A stretch of 64,000 bases of DNA, taken from NCBI RefSeq assembly GCF_963674635.1, contig NZ_OY771475.1, positions 4,376,666-4,440,665 on the forward strand. Reading direction: 5' to 3'. This DNA is from Breoghania sp. GTDB taxonomy: Bacteria; Pseudomonadota; Alphaproteobacteria; Rhizobiales; Stappiaceae. Shown here piece by piece: positions 1 to 8,376 of this stretch. Position 1 is the stretch's first letter. Each line of letters opens with the position of its first letter. The position numbers were made by a program, and so were the translations under genes. The notes under the pieces were generated by a model. That model made no database searches and was not told the DNA's origin. It worked only from the letters and a program-made list of their open reading frames with translations.

Positions 1-503
1 ACATCCCCGACTATCCCGCCAAGGGGGTGATGTTCCGCGATATCACGACGCTGCTTGGCAATGCCAGGGCGTTCCGCATGGCCGTCGATGCGCTGGTGCA
101 GCCCTGGGCGGGGCAGAAGATCGACCAGATCGCAGGCGTGGAAGCGCGCGGCTTCATTCTGGGCGGGGCCGTGGCCCATCAGCTCTCCGCAGGCTTTGTC
201 CCGATCCGCAAGAAGGGCAAACTGCCCTGGAAGACCGTTTCTGAGGCCTATTCGCTCGAATACGGGCTGGATGAGGCCGAGATTCACGAGGATGCCATCG
301 TGCCGGGTCAGAAGGTCATCCTGTGCGATGACCTGATTGCGACCGGCGGAACGGCGACCGCAGCCATCAAGCTGTTGCGCAAGGTCGGAGCCGAAGTTGT
401 TGCCGCCTGTTTCATCGTCGATCTGCCGGATCTAGGTGGTGCGGAGAAGATCAAGGATCTGGGCGTGCCCGTACGCACGCTCGTGACGTTTGAGGGCAAG
501 TAG
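1..503 (+). CDS. apt: Adenine phosphoribosyltransferase, 5' end cut off by the window
   Basis: Purine salvage enzyme: adenine plus PRPP gives AMP and pyrophosphate in the cytoplasm. The reading frame is open from base 3, and the first visible residues (IPDYPAKGVMFRDIT) are the conserved early part of Apt, so the true start lies before the window; the GTG/ATG at 27-32 are internal codons. The PRPP-binding loop VILCDDLIATGGTA is intact near the C-terminal third. 166 residues are visible, close to the family's usual 170-180, so only a few N-terminal residues are missing. It converges on the MaoC gene and is followed by a strong hairpin terminator. Identification is secure. Confidence 0.96.
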   Translation, partial: IPDYPAKGVMFRDITTLLGNARAFRMAVDALVQPWAGQKIDQIAGVEARGFILGGAVAHQLSAGFVPIRKKGKLPWKTVSEAYSLEYGLDEAEIHEDAIVPGQKVILCDDLIATGGTATAAIKLLRKVGAEVVAACFIVDLPDLGGAEKIKDLGVPVRTLVTFEGK

Positions 504-546
504 GCTCACGTCCCTCCAATCGGCCCGCGATACAGGGCATTGCAAT

Positions 547-577
547 GAAAAGGGGCGCTTCATGGCGCCCCTTTTTT
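547..577. terminator. Bidirectional rho-independent terminator between apt and the maoC pair
   Basis: GGGGCGC (552-558) and GCGCCCC (565-571) form a GC stem with a short TTCAT loop, flanked by A residues on the left and a run of seven T on the right. It can stop apt rightwards. It abuts the stop codon of the leftward MaoC gene at 579 and could also serve that strand. Confidence 0.9.
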
Positions 578-578
578 T

Positions 579-1046
579 CTATTTCCGGCACCCGACCAGG
601 ACGCGTGCGGTGAATTCGAAAACTCGTTCGCCATGCTGGTTCACGCCTGCGTTTTCGCTGGTCACGATGCCCCAGCCCGGCCGCTTCGGCAAAAGCTCCT
701 TGCGCACCGGCTTTGTCGAATAGCTGATCGTGTCGCCGACATAGACGGGCCTTGTCCATTTCATGTTCTCAAAGCCGGGCGAGGGGCCCATGTGGCTGCC
801 GTCACGATCCGGGTCTGCCGCGAACTCCCTGTTGCGCTTTTCGATCACCAGCTTCATCCAGATGGCGGCCGTGTGCCAGCCGGAGGCACAAAGCGCGCCG
901 AACTGGCTCCTGGCGGCGGCCTCTTCGTCCGTGTGGAAGGACTGGGGGTCGTATTTGGCGGCAAAGGCCTTGATCTCTTCAGCGGTAAAGGTGTGGGCGC
1001 CGATTTGGTTTTCCACGCCGAGCTCGATGTCCTCGAAATGTCTCAC
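579..1046 (-). CDS. MaoC-like hot-dog dehydratase, second of a tandem pair
   Basis: A 155-residue single hot-dog-fold protein of the MaoC/(R)-specific enoyl-CoA hydratase family. The hydratase-type segment AAKYDPQSFHTDEEAA carries the D-x4-H pattern of the hydratase 2 motif, followed by ALCASGWHTAAIWMKL and a C-terminal GWGIVTSENAGVNQHGE stretch typical of the family. I start it at the GTG at 1046 because this overlaps the upstream stop as GTGA and places the conserved RHFEDIELG at the N-terminus; a longer in-frame ATG at 1064 exists. It is translationally coupled to the MaoC paralogue just upstream. Substrate unknown; a role in fatty acyl-CoA or related thioester metabolism is inferred. Confidence 0.85.
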   Translation of the reverse strand: MRHFEDIELGVENQIGAHTFTAEEIKAFAAKYDPQSFHTDEEAAARSQFGALCASGWHTAAIWMKLVIEKRNREFAADPDRDGSHMGPSPGFENMKWTRPVYVGDTISYSTKPVRKELLPKRPGWGIVTSENAGVNQHGERVFEFTARVLVGCRK

Positions 1047-1501
1047 GCCGTCGCTTCCCTGCATTCGAACATGATCGGGTTTTCCTGCACCATGACCACT
1101 TCAGCCTTCTGATTGGTCAGCGTGATGCGGAACGTGACGATGCCCATTTGGGGTTTCGACGAGGAGCGACGCGCGGAGAGAACCTCCACGAGCCCGGACA
1201 GGGTATCGCCTGCCAGAACCGGTCGGCGCCACTGGACGGAGGTGATGCCCGGCGAGCCCATGGACGCGGAATCCTTGAGGAAATCGTCGAAGATCATGCG
1301 CATGGTCACCGCGCAGGTCATCCAGCCCGAGGACGCAAGTCCGCCAAGGATTGAGCGGCGGCCCGCCTCTTCATCGAGATGAAACGGTTGAGGGTCGAAC
1401 TCGCTCGCGAATTCGATGATCTCCGCCGCATCAATGGTGCGCGACGCAAGGGGGATGATTCCTCCGGGAGAGAAATCTTCAAAGTAACGCTGAGTGCTCA
1501 T
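1043..1501 (-). CDS. MaoC-like hot-dog dehydratase, first of a tandem pair
   Basis: A 152-residue MaoC-family protein. It has the segment SEFDPQPFHLDEEAG with the hydratase Asp and His, then GLASSGWMTCAVTMR and a terminal QKAEVVMVQENPIMF. The start at the ATG at 1501 gives MSTQRYFEDF, matching the N-terminus of its partner (VRHFEDIELG). An in-frame TTG start at 1666 would add 55 residues with no family similarity and is rejected. The two MaoC genes overlap by four bases, so a two-subunit hydratase like the split hot-dog hydratases is plausible. No good Shine-Dalgarno sequence is seen at 1501. Confidence 0.82.
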   Translation of the reverse strand: MSTQRYFEDFSPGGIIPLASRTIDAAEIIEFASEFDPQPFHLDEEAGRRSILGGLASSGWMTCAVTMRMIFDDFLKDSASMGSPGITSVQWRRPVLAGDTLSGLVEVLSARRSSSKPQMGIVTFRITLTNQKAEVVMVQENPIMFECREATA

Positions 1502-1590
1502 GAGGGAAGTTATTTGCAGATTCAAGCAGGCCTGTCGAGAGACGAAGTCCGGGGCGGTGAACCCTGCGGGATCTGCCGCAAAGGCGGGCG

Positions 1591-1646
1591 TAAAGGAGGT
1601 AAAATAAAAAGCCCGTTCGGGCGTTGGCATATGGCTAAAATGCCAA
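1591..1646. promoter_or_regulatory. Hairpin-rich spacer between the divergent maoC pair and the methyltransferase
   Basis: Read on the minus strand, a TTGGCAT...ATGCCAA stem (1624-1630 with 1640-1646) is followed by a short GCCC/GGGC stem (1611-1622) and then TTTTTATTTT, which resembles a weak intrinsic terminator in the leader of the maoC genes. On the plus strand there is an isolated, perfect AAAGGAGGT (1592-1600) with only a six-codon reading frame (MAKMPI) beyond it. Function unknown; the GC stem is only 4-5 bp. Confidence 0.35.
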
Positions 1647-1748
1647 TATAATAAGGGCTCATTCAACGTAAGAAATAGGTTTATGCAGCCGCCTCCCGCG
1701 GATGTATGAGGCTGTTTTGTGTCTTTAATCCTGAGAGGTTACAGAGAA

Positions 1749-2774
1749 ATGATCAGTCCTAAGCCGCTGGAAACAGCGGAGCAGATTTCGGATATTGCTT
1801 TCGCGTTCATGGGTTCGAAGGCGTTGTTTACCGCGCTGCATGTTGGACTGTTCACGGCTTTGGCGGATGAAGGGGCCGGGTTGGACGAGGTTGCTGAAAA
1901 GACCGGGCTGGATCCCGATCGCGCGACCACGTTGTTGACCGCGCTTTCGAGCCTGGGGCTCGTGGATCGTGACGGGGGCACCTACCGCAACTCGCCTGCC
2001 GCGGAAGCCTTTCTGGTCAATGGGCGCAAATATGATTTCGGCGACTACCTTCGCCTGCAGATCGACAAGCAGATGTACCCGTTCCTGACGCAGCTTGAGG
2101 GCGCACTGACCGGTGAGCTCGATCCCGAGCAGGTTTCCTCCTATGCAGACTGGTTCTCCGATCCCAAGGAGGCGCGGCTCTATTCGGAGAGCCAGCATGC
2201 CGGTTCGCTGGGGCCGGGCCGCTCTCTCGCCCGCACTGTGGATCTTTCGGCAGCCCGCAAGATGCTTGATGTGGGCGGCGGTACGGGGGCCTTTTCCATC
2301 TCGTTGTGCAAGGCCTATCCGGAACTCACATCCACGGTTCTCGACTTCCCGAATGTGGTGAAGGTGGGCAAGGACTTCGTCGCGGCGGCGGGGTTGTCCG
2401 AGCGCATCAGCTTCCAGGGTGGCAATGCGCTTGAAAGCCCATGGCCGAAGCCCGTCGATGTTGTCTTGATGTCCTATCTCTTTTCTGGCGTTCCGGGGGA
2501 GGCCATTCCGGGGCTTGTCAGCGGTGCCATGAAGGTTCTGAACCCCGGCGGGCATTACATCGTCCATGATTTCATGGTGGAGGACGACCGGACCGGGCCG
2601 AAGCTGGCCGCGCTCTGGCAGCTTCAGCATGTGGCGTTCAATCCGACGGCCAAGTCGATCACCGGTGGTTTTGTCCGCCAGGAGATGGAAAAGGCAGGCT
2701 TCGTCGACGTGGAAGTCTCCGAAATGATCCCGGGCATGACCATGATGGTGCGCGGGCGCAAGCCGGAAGCCTGA
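1749..2774 (+). CDS. SAM-dependent O-methyltransferase, acetylserotonin/hydroxyneurosporene type
   Basis: A 341-residue class I methyltransferase with an N-terminal winged-helix dimerisation domain (SKALFTALHVGLFTAL through GLVDRDGG, about residues 20-90). The SAM-binding motif MLDVGGGTGAFS is near residue 180, followed by the acidic STVLDFPNVV strand and a C-terminal catalytic domain ending in SEMIPGMTMMVRGRK. This is the layout of small-molecule O-methyltransferases such as plant-type OMTs and bacterial CrtF. The ATG at 1749 is chosen because GAGAGG lies 10 bases upstream; a GTG at 1719 has no ribosome site. Substrate cannot be read from sequence, and no pigment or polyketide genes are nearby. 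A good terminator follows. Confidence 0.82.
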   Translation: MISPKPLETAEQISDIAFAFMGSKALFTALHVGLFTALADEGAGLDEVAEKTGLDPDRATTLLTALSSLGLVDRDGGTYRNSPAAEAFLVNGRKYDFGDYLRLQIDKQMYPFLTQLEGALTGELDPEQVSSYADWFSDPKEARLYSESQHAGSLGPGRSLARTVDLSAARKMLDVGGGTGAFSISLCKAYPELTSTVLDFPNVVKVGKDFVAAAGLSERISFQGGNALESPWPKPVDVVLMSYLFSGVPGEAIPGLVSGAMKVLNPGGHYIVHDFMVEDDRTGPKLAALWQLQHVAFNPTAKSITGGFVRQEMEKAGFVDVEVSEMIPGMTMMVRGRKPEA

Positions 2775-2798
2775 TCGGCTTTCTGCAAGAAGATGTTG

Positions 2799-2834
2799 AG
2801 AGCCCGGCGGCAAGCCAAGCCGCCGGGCTTTGGT
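2799..2834 (+). terminator. Strong hairpin terminator after the methyltransferase
   Basis: AGCCCGGCGGC (2801-2811) and GCCGCCGGGCT (2819-2829) form an 11-bp stem followed by TTTGGTT. It lies between convergent genes and ends the rightward methyltransferase transcript. Confidence 0.85.
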
Positions 2835-2837
2835 TGT

Positions 2838-4037
2838 TCAGGGCGCCAGCAGCACGCCCCACATGAAATCGAACTTGATGGATCCGTCCAGGACGCCGGG
2901 AATCTCGTTGCCGGTGGGGTTGTAGGGCAGCATGGCGGTTGCGGCCTTTGTGGGGGCGCCATTGGCGCTGAAGGACGCGTAGTTGTGGCAGGAGATGCAA
3001 GAGGACGCCGCAATGGCGCCGCCTCCGGTGATGCCTTCAATGACCGAGTTGCCGAGCACCGACGGCGTTCCGTCCTCGGCGGTGAAGGTCACTTGCGTGG
3101 ATTTCATGCAGTAGTTGCGCCAGACGGGGTCAAGCCCTGCCTCCTCCATCAGGTCCAGCAGGGCCGGGGTCTTGGCGCAGTCTCCGTATTGGGTGTTGTA
3201 GGCAGCAAGGTCGGGCATGACCTGTGGGTCCTGTGCCCCGAAACTGTCGAAGCAGCCGATATAGTCACAGCGCCCGGGATTGTTGCGATGCTCGAAGGTG
3301 CCCCAGACCCAGTTGGTGTTCTGGCGCGAGCTGACATGCAACGAGACCAGCGCGTATTCGATACTGTCGGAGGTGGTGGTGTAATAGGCCGCGCGGATTT
3401 CATCGAGGCTGCCCAATGACGGGATCCATTGAAGCAGCGTCGGCAAGGGGATCCAATCGCCCTTCACGGAGATGGCGTCATCCGGCATGACCACGTCGAA
3501 GTCGCGGGCATAGGCGGCGGCGAGGCCTTTCTTCGTGTTCAGGCCATTTTCGACGATATAGTCGAATTGGGGCTTGTTGCGACGCGTCTGCTCGGCGATG
3601 CAGGGTTTGGGATCGCCAGAGGAGGGAAAACCCCCGACCCCAGCATTGCCGGGGGTATTACAGGGCGCATCCAGCGCTCCGGCAAGGTCTGCCACAGCAG
3701 AGCCCGGATGAACTGCGGGCCTTGTCGCCAATTGCAGCACACTCGTCTGGAACCGTGCAGCCTCGCCAGCATCGGGCCACTTTGGCGTTGCGGAAAACGT
3801 TTCCGCATCGGACGCCCAGGTTTCGAAAAGGACGGGTTTGGGCTGGTCTGTAGAGGCCGGCGCCGTGAAACGGGTGAACAGGGTCCAGATGAATTCGTCG
3901 GAATGCTGATCTGTGCCATCCACCGCGCCGCCGCGTGCCGTCGTGCCGACCGCGATCCTGGTCTGTGCGTCGGCCGCAAAAGGCGCAGCCGCGGATGCCA
4001 GAAAGACTGAAACCGTAATTCCAATAATATGTTTCAT
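2838..4037 (-). CDS. Exported protein with one c-type haem motif, family not recognised
   Basis: A 399-residue exported protein. Residues 1-25 form a clear Sec signal peptide (basic start, IIGITVSVFLASAAAPFAADA, cleavage before QT). A single CISCH haem-attachment motif lies about 50 residues before the C-terminus. Six further cysteines precede it (in DAPCNTP, KPCIAE, CDYIGC, GDCAKT and NYCMKS), enough for disulphides in the periplasm. The central part contains conserved-looking aromatic stretches (WIPLPTLLQWIPSL, NTNWVWGTFEHRNNPG). I know similar uncharacterised secreted proteins in Proteobacteria but no assigned function. It stands alone, convergent with the methyltransferase, with no cytochrome oxidase or electron-transfer partner adjacent. 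Confidence 0.8.
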   Translation of the reverse strand: MKHIIGITVSVFLASAAAPFAADAQTRIAVGTTARGGAVDGTDQHSDEFIWTLFTRFTAPASTDQPKPVLFETWASDAETFSATPKWPDAGEAARFQTSVLQLATRPAVHPGSAVADLAGALDAPCNTPGNAGVGGFPSSGDPKPCIAEQTRRNKPQFDYIVENGLNTKKGLAAAYARDFDVVMPDDAISVKGDWIPLPTLLQWIPSLGSLDEIRAAYYTTTSDSIEYALVSLHVSSRQNTNWVWGTFEHRNNPGRCDYIGCFDSFGAQDPQVMPDLAAYNTQYGDCAKTPALLDLMEEAGLDPVWRNYCMKSTQVTFTAEDGTPSVLGNSVIEGITGGGAIAASSCISCHNYASFSANGAPTKAATAMLPYNPTGNEIPGVLDGSIKFDFMWGVLLAP

Positions 4038-4240
4038 GAAAATCGCGCCTCATATCAAATAATATGAAGGTTTCAAGATACCATGAAACAGAAGAGAATT
4101 TTATCCCTGCTTTTTACGGCGCGGAATTGTTTTGGCTTTGTTTGATTTTTTTTGAGAATGTGCGGTCCGGGTTTGCGCGAAATCCCGCGTTGGCAGCGGC
4201 GAGCGGGATCTGAGTTGTCCCCGCCCGCCGCGATGCGACT

Positions 4241-5338
4241 TTACGTGTTGAATTTGAACAGCATCACGTCGCCGTCCTTCACGACATATTCCTTGCCTTC
4301 GTCGCGCGCCTTGCCGGCTTCCTTGGCGCCTGCCTCGCCCTTGCAGGCGACATAGTCCTCATAGGCGATGGTCTGGGCGCGAATGAAGCCGCGCTCGAAG
4401 TCGGTATGGATGACGCCCGCCGCCTGTGGGGCCTTGGTGCCCTCGGTGATCGTCCAGGCGCGGGTTTCCTTCGGACCTGCGGTGAAATAGGTGATCAGGC
4501 CGAGAAGCTCGTAACCGGCGCGGATCAGGCGGTCGAGGCCGGGCTCTTCAAGGCCCATGCTCTCCATGTATTCGGCTGCTTCCGCATCATCGAGCTGGGC
4601 GATTTCCGCCTCGATGGCAGCCGAGATGATGACCATGCCAGCGCCTTCGGCTTCCGCCTTGGTCTTCACGGCCTCGGTGAAGGCGTTGCCGGTGGCCGCC
4701 GATGCCTCATCGACATTGCAGACATAGAGCACAGGCTTGGAGGTCAGCAGGTTGAGCGCCTCGAAAGCCGGAAGATCTTCCTTGGAGACGTCGAGCATGC
4801 GGGCGGGCTTGCCGTCGCGCAGAAGCTCCAGAACCGCGTCCATCAGGGCGACCGCGATCTTGGCTTCCTTCTCGCCGCTCTGGGCCTTCTTGCGCAGCGG
4901 GATGACCCGGCGCTCCAGGCTTTCCAGATCGGAGAGCATCAGCTCCGTTTCCACCGTGTCCGCGTCCGCGACCGGATCGATGCGGCCTTCCACGTGGGTG
5001 ATGTCGCCGTCGTCGAAGCAGCGCAGCACGTGGGCGATGGCATCCACTTCACGGATATTGGCGAGGAACTGGTTGCCGAGGCCTTCCCCCTTCGATGCGC
5101 CGCGCACAAGGCCTGCAATGTCCACGAAGGAAAGGCGTGTGGGCAGGATGTTTGCGGAGCCCGCAATCGCGGCGATCTGGGCCATGCGCGGATCAGGCAC
5201 GGGCACATCGCCGGTATTCGGCTCGATGGTGCAGAAAGGATAGTTCGCGGCCTGCGCGGCGGCCGTCTTGGTCAGCGCGTTGAACAGGGTGGACTTGCCC
5301 ACATTCGGCAGTCCGACGATACCGCACTTGAAGCCCAT
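4241..5338 (-). CDS. ychF: Redox-regulated ATPase/GTPase YchF (Obg family)
   Basis: A 365-residue protein of the universally conserved YchF/Ola1 family, which hydrolyses ATP and interacts with ribosomes. The P-loop GLPNVGKSTLFN is at the N-terminus, the DIAGLVRGASKGEGLGNQFL switch region near residue 75, the VLYVCNVDE specificity-loop strand in the middle, and a C-terminal TGS domain ends with VKDGDVMLFKFNT. Length is typical. It lies 14 bases downstream of pth on the same strand, and rplY-pth-ychF is a common linked order in Alphaproteobacteria, so co-transcription with pth is likely. Confidence 0.97.
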   Translation of the reverse strand: MGFKCGIVGLPNVGKSTLFNALTKTAAAQAANYPFCTIEPNTGDVPVPDPRMAQIAAIAGSANILPTRLSFVDIAGLVRGASKGEGLGNQFLANIREVDAIAHVLRCFDDGDITHVEGRIDPVADADTVETELMLSDLESLERRVIPLRKKAQSGEKEAKIAVALMDAVLELLRDGKPARMLDVSKEDLPAFEALNLLTSKPVLYVCNVDEASAATGNAFTEAVKTKAEAEGAGMVIISAAIEAEIAQLDDAEAAEYMESMGLEEPGLDRLIRAGYELLGLITYFTAGPKETRAWTITEGTKAPQAAGVIHTDFERGFIRAQTIAYEDYVACKGEAGAKEAGKARDEGKEYVVKDGDVMLFKFNT

Positions 5339-5352
5339 CGTTTCGTCTTTCT

Positions 5353-6129
5353 CTACTTCGTATCGTTGGAGCCCAGCAGGCCCTTGAGCATGGCCGCCAG
5401 CGGGCCTTCCTTCGGCAGGTCGGGTTTCGCCTTGGGGCGCGCCTGACGGATGTGACTGCGGCCAGCGCCGCCTGTTTTCGAACCGGGCCTGGCTGCGGAT
5501 TTCGCGTCCGACCCGCCGTCCTGCTTGCCTTCCGGTTCGTTCTTCGCCTTGCCCGAGCCGGGGAACACCGCCTTGTGAAGGCGGTTCATGAACTCGCCAT
5601 CATTGCCCTTGGCCAACAGGTCGACATTGTCGCCGATGGTGTCCAGCATGGGGATCAGCCAATCACGGTCGACCTTTGCGAAATCCCCCAGCACGTAGCT
5701 GGTGACGCGGTCCTTGGAGCCGGGATGGCCTATGCCGAGGCGGACACGGCGATATTCCTTGCCGATATGGGCATCGAGGGAGCGAATGCCGTTATGGCCG
5801 CCCGAGCCGCCGCCCGTCTTGATTTTCACCTTGCCCGGCGGCAGGTCCAGCTCGTCATAGAGCACAACCACATTGCCGGCTTCCAGTTTGAAGAAGCGCA
5901 GCGCCGCGCCGACGGCCTGACCGCTTTCATTCATGTAGGTCATCGGCTTGATCAGCAGGACCTTCTCACCCGCGATGGTGCCTTCGCTGGTCTCGGCCTG
6001 AAAACGCTTGCGCCAGGGGGAAAAGGAGGGATTGCGGCGGTGGATCGTCTCGACCGCCATGAAGCCGATATTGTGGCGGTTGAACTCGTATTTCGATCCG
6101 GGATTTCCAAGACCTACGATGACAAGCAT
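5353..6129 (-). CDS. pth: Peptidyl-tRNA hydrolase with a disordered C-terminal tail
   Basis: Releases tRNA from prematurely dropped peptidyl-tRNA. Start at 6129 gives MLVIVGLGNPGSKYEFNRHN, the canonical Pth N-terminus with the catalytic His in the RHN motif; AGGAAAA sits upstream, and the longer ATG at 6159 adds residues foreign to the family. KPMTYMNESG and the GGGSGGHNGIRS motif are intact. The globular enzyme ends near residue 190. About 65 further residues are rich in Lys, Gly, Ser and Pro and then finish with a short helical LAAMLKGLLG. Such tails occur in other alphaproteobacterial Pth proteins; their role is unknown to me. Confidence 0.96.
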   Translation of the reverse strand: MLVIVGLGNPGSKYEFNRHNIGFMAVETIHRRNPSFSPWRKRFQAETSEGTIAGEKVLLIKPMTYMNESGQAVGAALRFFKLEAGNVVVLYDELDLPPGKVKIKTGGGSGGHNGIRSLDAHIGKEYRRVRLGIGHPGSKDRVTSYVLGDFAKVDRDWLIPMLDTIGDNVDLLAKGNDGEFMNRLHKAVFPGSGKAKNEPEGKQDGGSDAKSAARPGSKTGGAGRSHIRQARPKAKPDLPKEGPLAAMLKGLLGSNDTK

Positions 6130-6299
6130 GGCGGTTTTCCTGGATCGAGTGATGTCCACTTATCCCCGGCTCCGCAAGATCCGGGGCCCTGGAGCACCAA
6201 AATGGGGCGGCAGGGGAGTCTTGAACGGAAACGAGGGGCAGCAGGCCGCCCCTCGCAAGTCATGATCGCGCGTCGTCGCGAAAAGAAGGCAAAGCCGTA

Positions 6300-6920
6300 T
6301 TACTCGGCGTCGCCTGCCTCTTCCTCGCCCTCTGCCTTCAGCTCTTCCTTGAGCCCGGCCGGAGCGGCGACGGTGGCGATGGTGAAGTCGCGGTCGGTAA
6401 TCGTCGGGGTGACGTTCGCGGGCAGGTTCACATGCGAAATGTGAACGGAGCCGTTCAGATCCACGCCAGCAAGGTCAACCGTGATGGATTCCGGGATCTC
6501 GGTGGCCGGGCATTCCAGCTCAACCGTGTGACGCACGACGTTGAGAACGCCGCCGCGCTTGATGCCGGGAGACTGCTCGTCGTTGATGAAGTGCACGGGC
6601 ACATCCACCGCCAGACGGGTCTTGGCGCTGACACGCAGGAAATCGACGTGGACCAGCGAGTCGCGAACCGGATCGAGCTGGTAGTCACGCGCCAGGACGA
6701 GTTCCTTCTTGCCGTCGACGTCGATCGTCGCGAGCTTGGTCATGAAACCACCGGCGTGAAGCGTGAGGGTGGTTTCCTTCGCGTCGAGCGCGATCGGAAG
6801 GGGATCCTTGTTGCCGCCGTAGATCACGGCCGGAATCTTCTTGTCGCGGCGGAGTGCTCGTGCGGACCCCTTTCCCACACGCTCGCGCGACGTTGCCTTA
6901 AGCTCATAGGTCTGAGCCAT
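6300..6920 (-). CDS. rplY: 50S ribosomal protein L25/general stress protein Ctc
   Basis: A 206-residue L25 of the long TL5/CTC type. The N-terminal 5S-rRNA-binding beta-barrel covers about residues 1-90 (starting ELKATSRERVGKGSARALR). A second C-terminal domain follows (about 95-190; VDVPVHFINDEQSPGIKRGGVLN), then an acidic Glu-rich tail. TAAGGAGACG precedes the ATG, a strong ribosome site. It leads the rplY-pth-ychF group and is separated from prs by a terminator. Confidence 0.96.
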   Translation of the reverse strand: MAQTYELKATSRERVGKGSARALRRDKKIPAVIYGGNKDPLPIALDAKETTLTLHAGGFMTKLATIDVDGKKELVLARDYQLDPVRDSLVHVDFLRVSAKTRLAVDVPVHFINDEQSPGIKRGGVLNVVRHTVELECPATEIPESITVDLAGVDLNGSVHISHVNLPANVTPTITDRDFTIATVAAPAGLKEELKAEGEEEAGDAE

Positions 6921-6947
6921 GGCTCGTCTCCTTAAATGTTTCGTTCA

Positions 6948-6975
6948 AGAAAAAGAGGCCGATAGGTCGGCCTCC
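6948..6975 (-). terminator. Intrinsic terminator downstream of prs
   Basis: On the minus strand GAGGCCGA pairs with TCGGCCTC around a CCTA loop and is followed directly by TTTTT. It separates the prs transcript from rplY. Confidence 0.85.
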
Positions 6976-7043
6976 GTTCAGCGCTTCCTCCAGGGGGGTA
7001 GGCGCGTGGCCGCTGCTATACAGGAGCAGTAGCCAAAGGGCAA

Positions 7044-7075
7044 GCATCCGCGCCGAGGAAACCTCGCGCGGATGC
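7044..7075 (-). other. Long GC hairpin in the prs 3' region
   Basis: GCATCCGCGC plus CGAGG pairs with CCTCG plus CGCGGATGC, leaving one bulged base and an AAA loop. No T-run follows, so it is more likely a 3'-end stabilising hairpin upstream of the true terminator at 6948-6975 than a terminator itself. Confidence 0.5.
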
Positions 7076-7134
7076 CGGATTTGTGCCGATCGCAGGGCTC
7101 TTCGCCAGAGCGGGAACCCGATATGCGGTCCCGA

Positions 7135-8067
7135 TCAGTTGAAGAGGCTGGAAACCGACTTTTCCAAAGCGGTGCGGTTCACGGCTTCGCCCATCAGCGG
7201 GGCGATGGAGATGCAGCGGATATTGGGGGCCGACTCCACCGCGGCTGTCGGCTCGATGGAGTTGGTGATGACCAGTTCCTTCAGCCGCGAGGCGGTGATG
7301 CGGGCGACCGCGCCGCCGGACAGGACACCGTGGGTGATATAGGCGGTCACGGAGGTCGCGCCCTTGGCCAGCAGCGCGTCGGCCGCGTTGCACAGGGTGC
7401 CGCCGGAATCGATGATGTCATCGACCAGGATGCAGTCGCGGCCGGCCACGTCACCGATGATGTTCATGACCTCCGACTCGCCCGGACGCTCGCGGCGCTT
7501 GTCGACAATGGCCAGCGGCGCATCAATGCGCTTTGCCAGTGCACGCGCACGCACCACGCCACCGACATCGGGGGAGACGACCATCAGGTTGCCCTGCTGG
7601 TAGCGTTCCTTGATGTCGCGGGTCATGACGGGGGCCGCAAACAGGTTGTCGGTGGGAATGTCGAAGAAGCCCTGGATCTGGCCGGCATGCAGGTCGAGCG
7701 TGAGGACGCGGTCGGCACCGGCATGGGTGATCAGGTTGGAGACGAGCTTTGCGGAAATCGGCGTGCGCGGGCCGGGTTTGCGGTCCTGACGGGCATAGCC
7801 GAAATAGGGGATCACTGCGGTGATGCGGCGTGCGGAGGATCGGCGCAGCGCATCGATCAGGATCAGCAGCTCCATCAGGTGATCGTTGGCGGGGTAACTC
7901 GTGGACTGAAGAACGAAAACGTCCTCGCCGCGCATGTTTTCCTGGATCTCGACGAAGATCTCCTGATCGGCAAAGCGCCGAACCTGGCATTGGGCCAGCG
8001 GAACATCGAGATACCCGGATATCTCATCCGCCAGCGCCCGGTTCGAATTGCCCGCGACGATTTTCAT
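7135..8067 (-). CDS. prs: Ribose-phosphate pyrophosphokinase (PRPP synthetase)
   Basis: Makes PRPP from ribose 5-phosphate and ATP, feeding purine, pyrimidine, His, Trp and NAD synthesis. With the start at 8067 (MKIVAGNSNRALADEI; AAGGAA lies 8-10 bases upstream) the protein is 310 residues, the usual class I length. A longer frame from 8184 adds unrelated residues. Visible motifs are the flexible ATP loop, the DLHAGQIQGFF divalent-metal region, and the PRPP-binding DCILVDDIIDSGGT. It is a single-gene unit closed by its own terminator. Confidence 0.97.
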   Translation of the reverse strand: MKIVAGNSNRALADEISGYLDVPLAQCQVRRFADQEIFVEIQENMRGEDVFVLQSTSYPANDHLMELLILIDALRRSSARRITAVIPYFGYARQDRKPGPRTPISAKLVSNLITHAGADRVLTLDLHAGQIQGFFDIPTDNLFAAPVMTRDIKERYQQGNLMVVSPDVGGVVRARALAKRIDAPLAIVDKRRERPGESEVMNIIGDVAGRDCILVDDIIDSGGTLCNAADALLAKGATSVTAYITHGVLSGGAVARITASRLKELVITNSIEPTAAVESAPNIRCISIAPLMGEAVNRTALEKSVSSLFN

Positions 8068-8376
8068 GCCCGCGTTCCTTTTTGTTGCGCAGCTACGACA
8101 TCCTCGGTGCGCAGTTGCGGCCTCCGGCACACATGCGCAGATCGGACGTCCAGAACGCCTGTCATCGACAGGCGAGAATTTCAATGATGCCCCCGGTCAG
8201 GATTCTCATTCTGTTGCTGGAATTCGGCCGGGCGGCGGCGTTTTACCAATGGCGACGCGCCGGGACAACTGTTGCCGTGGCGGTTTTCAGCGGAATCTGC
8301 GTTGTCGCCCATTCGCGATCCCCTCAAGCGTGCGCGCGGGCCGCAAGGGCCGCCATCGCGCAGCAGCTCGTTCGGA
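8068..8376. other. Intergenic region between the lipoprotein gene and prs
   Basis: About 310 bases without a convincing gene. It must hold the prs promoter and leader; I see no strong hairpin or repeat. Confidence 0.5.
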
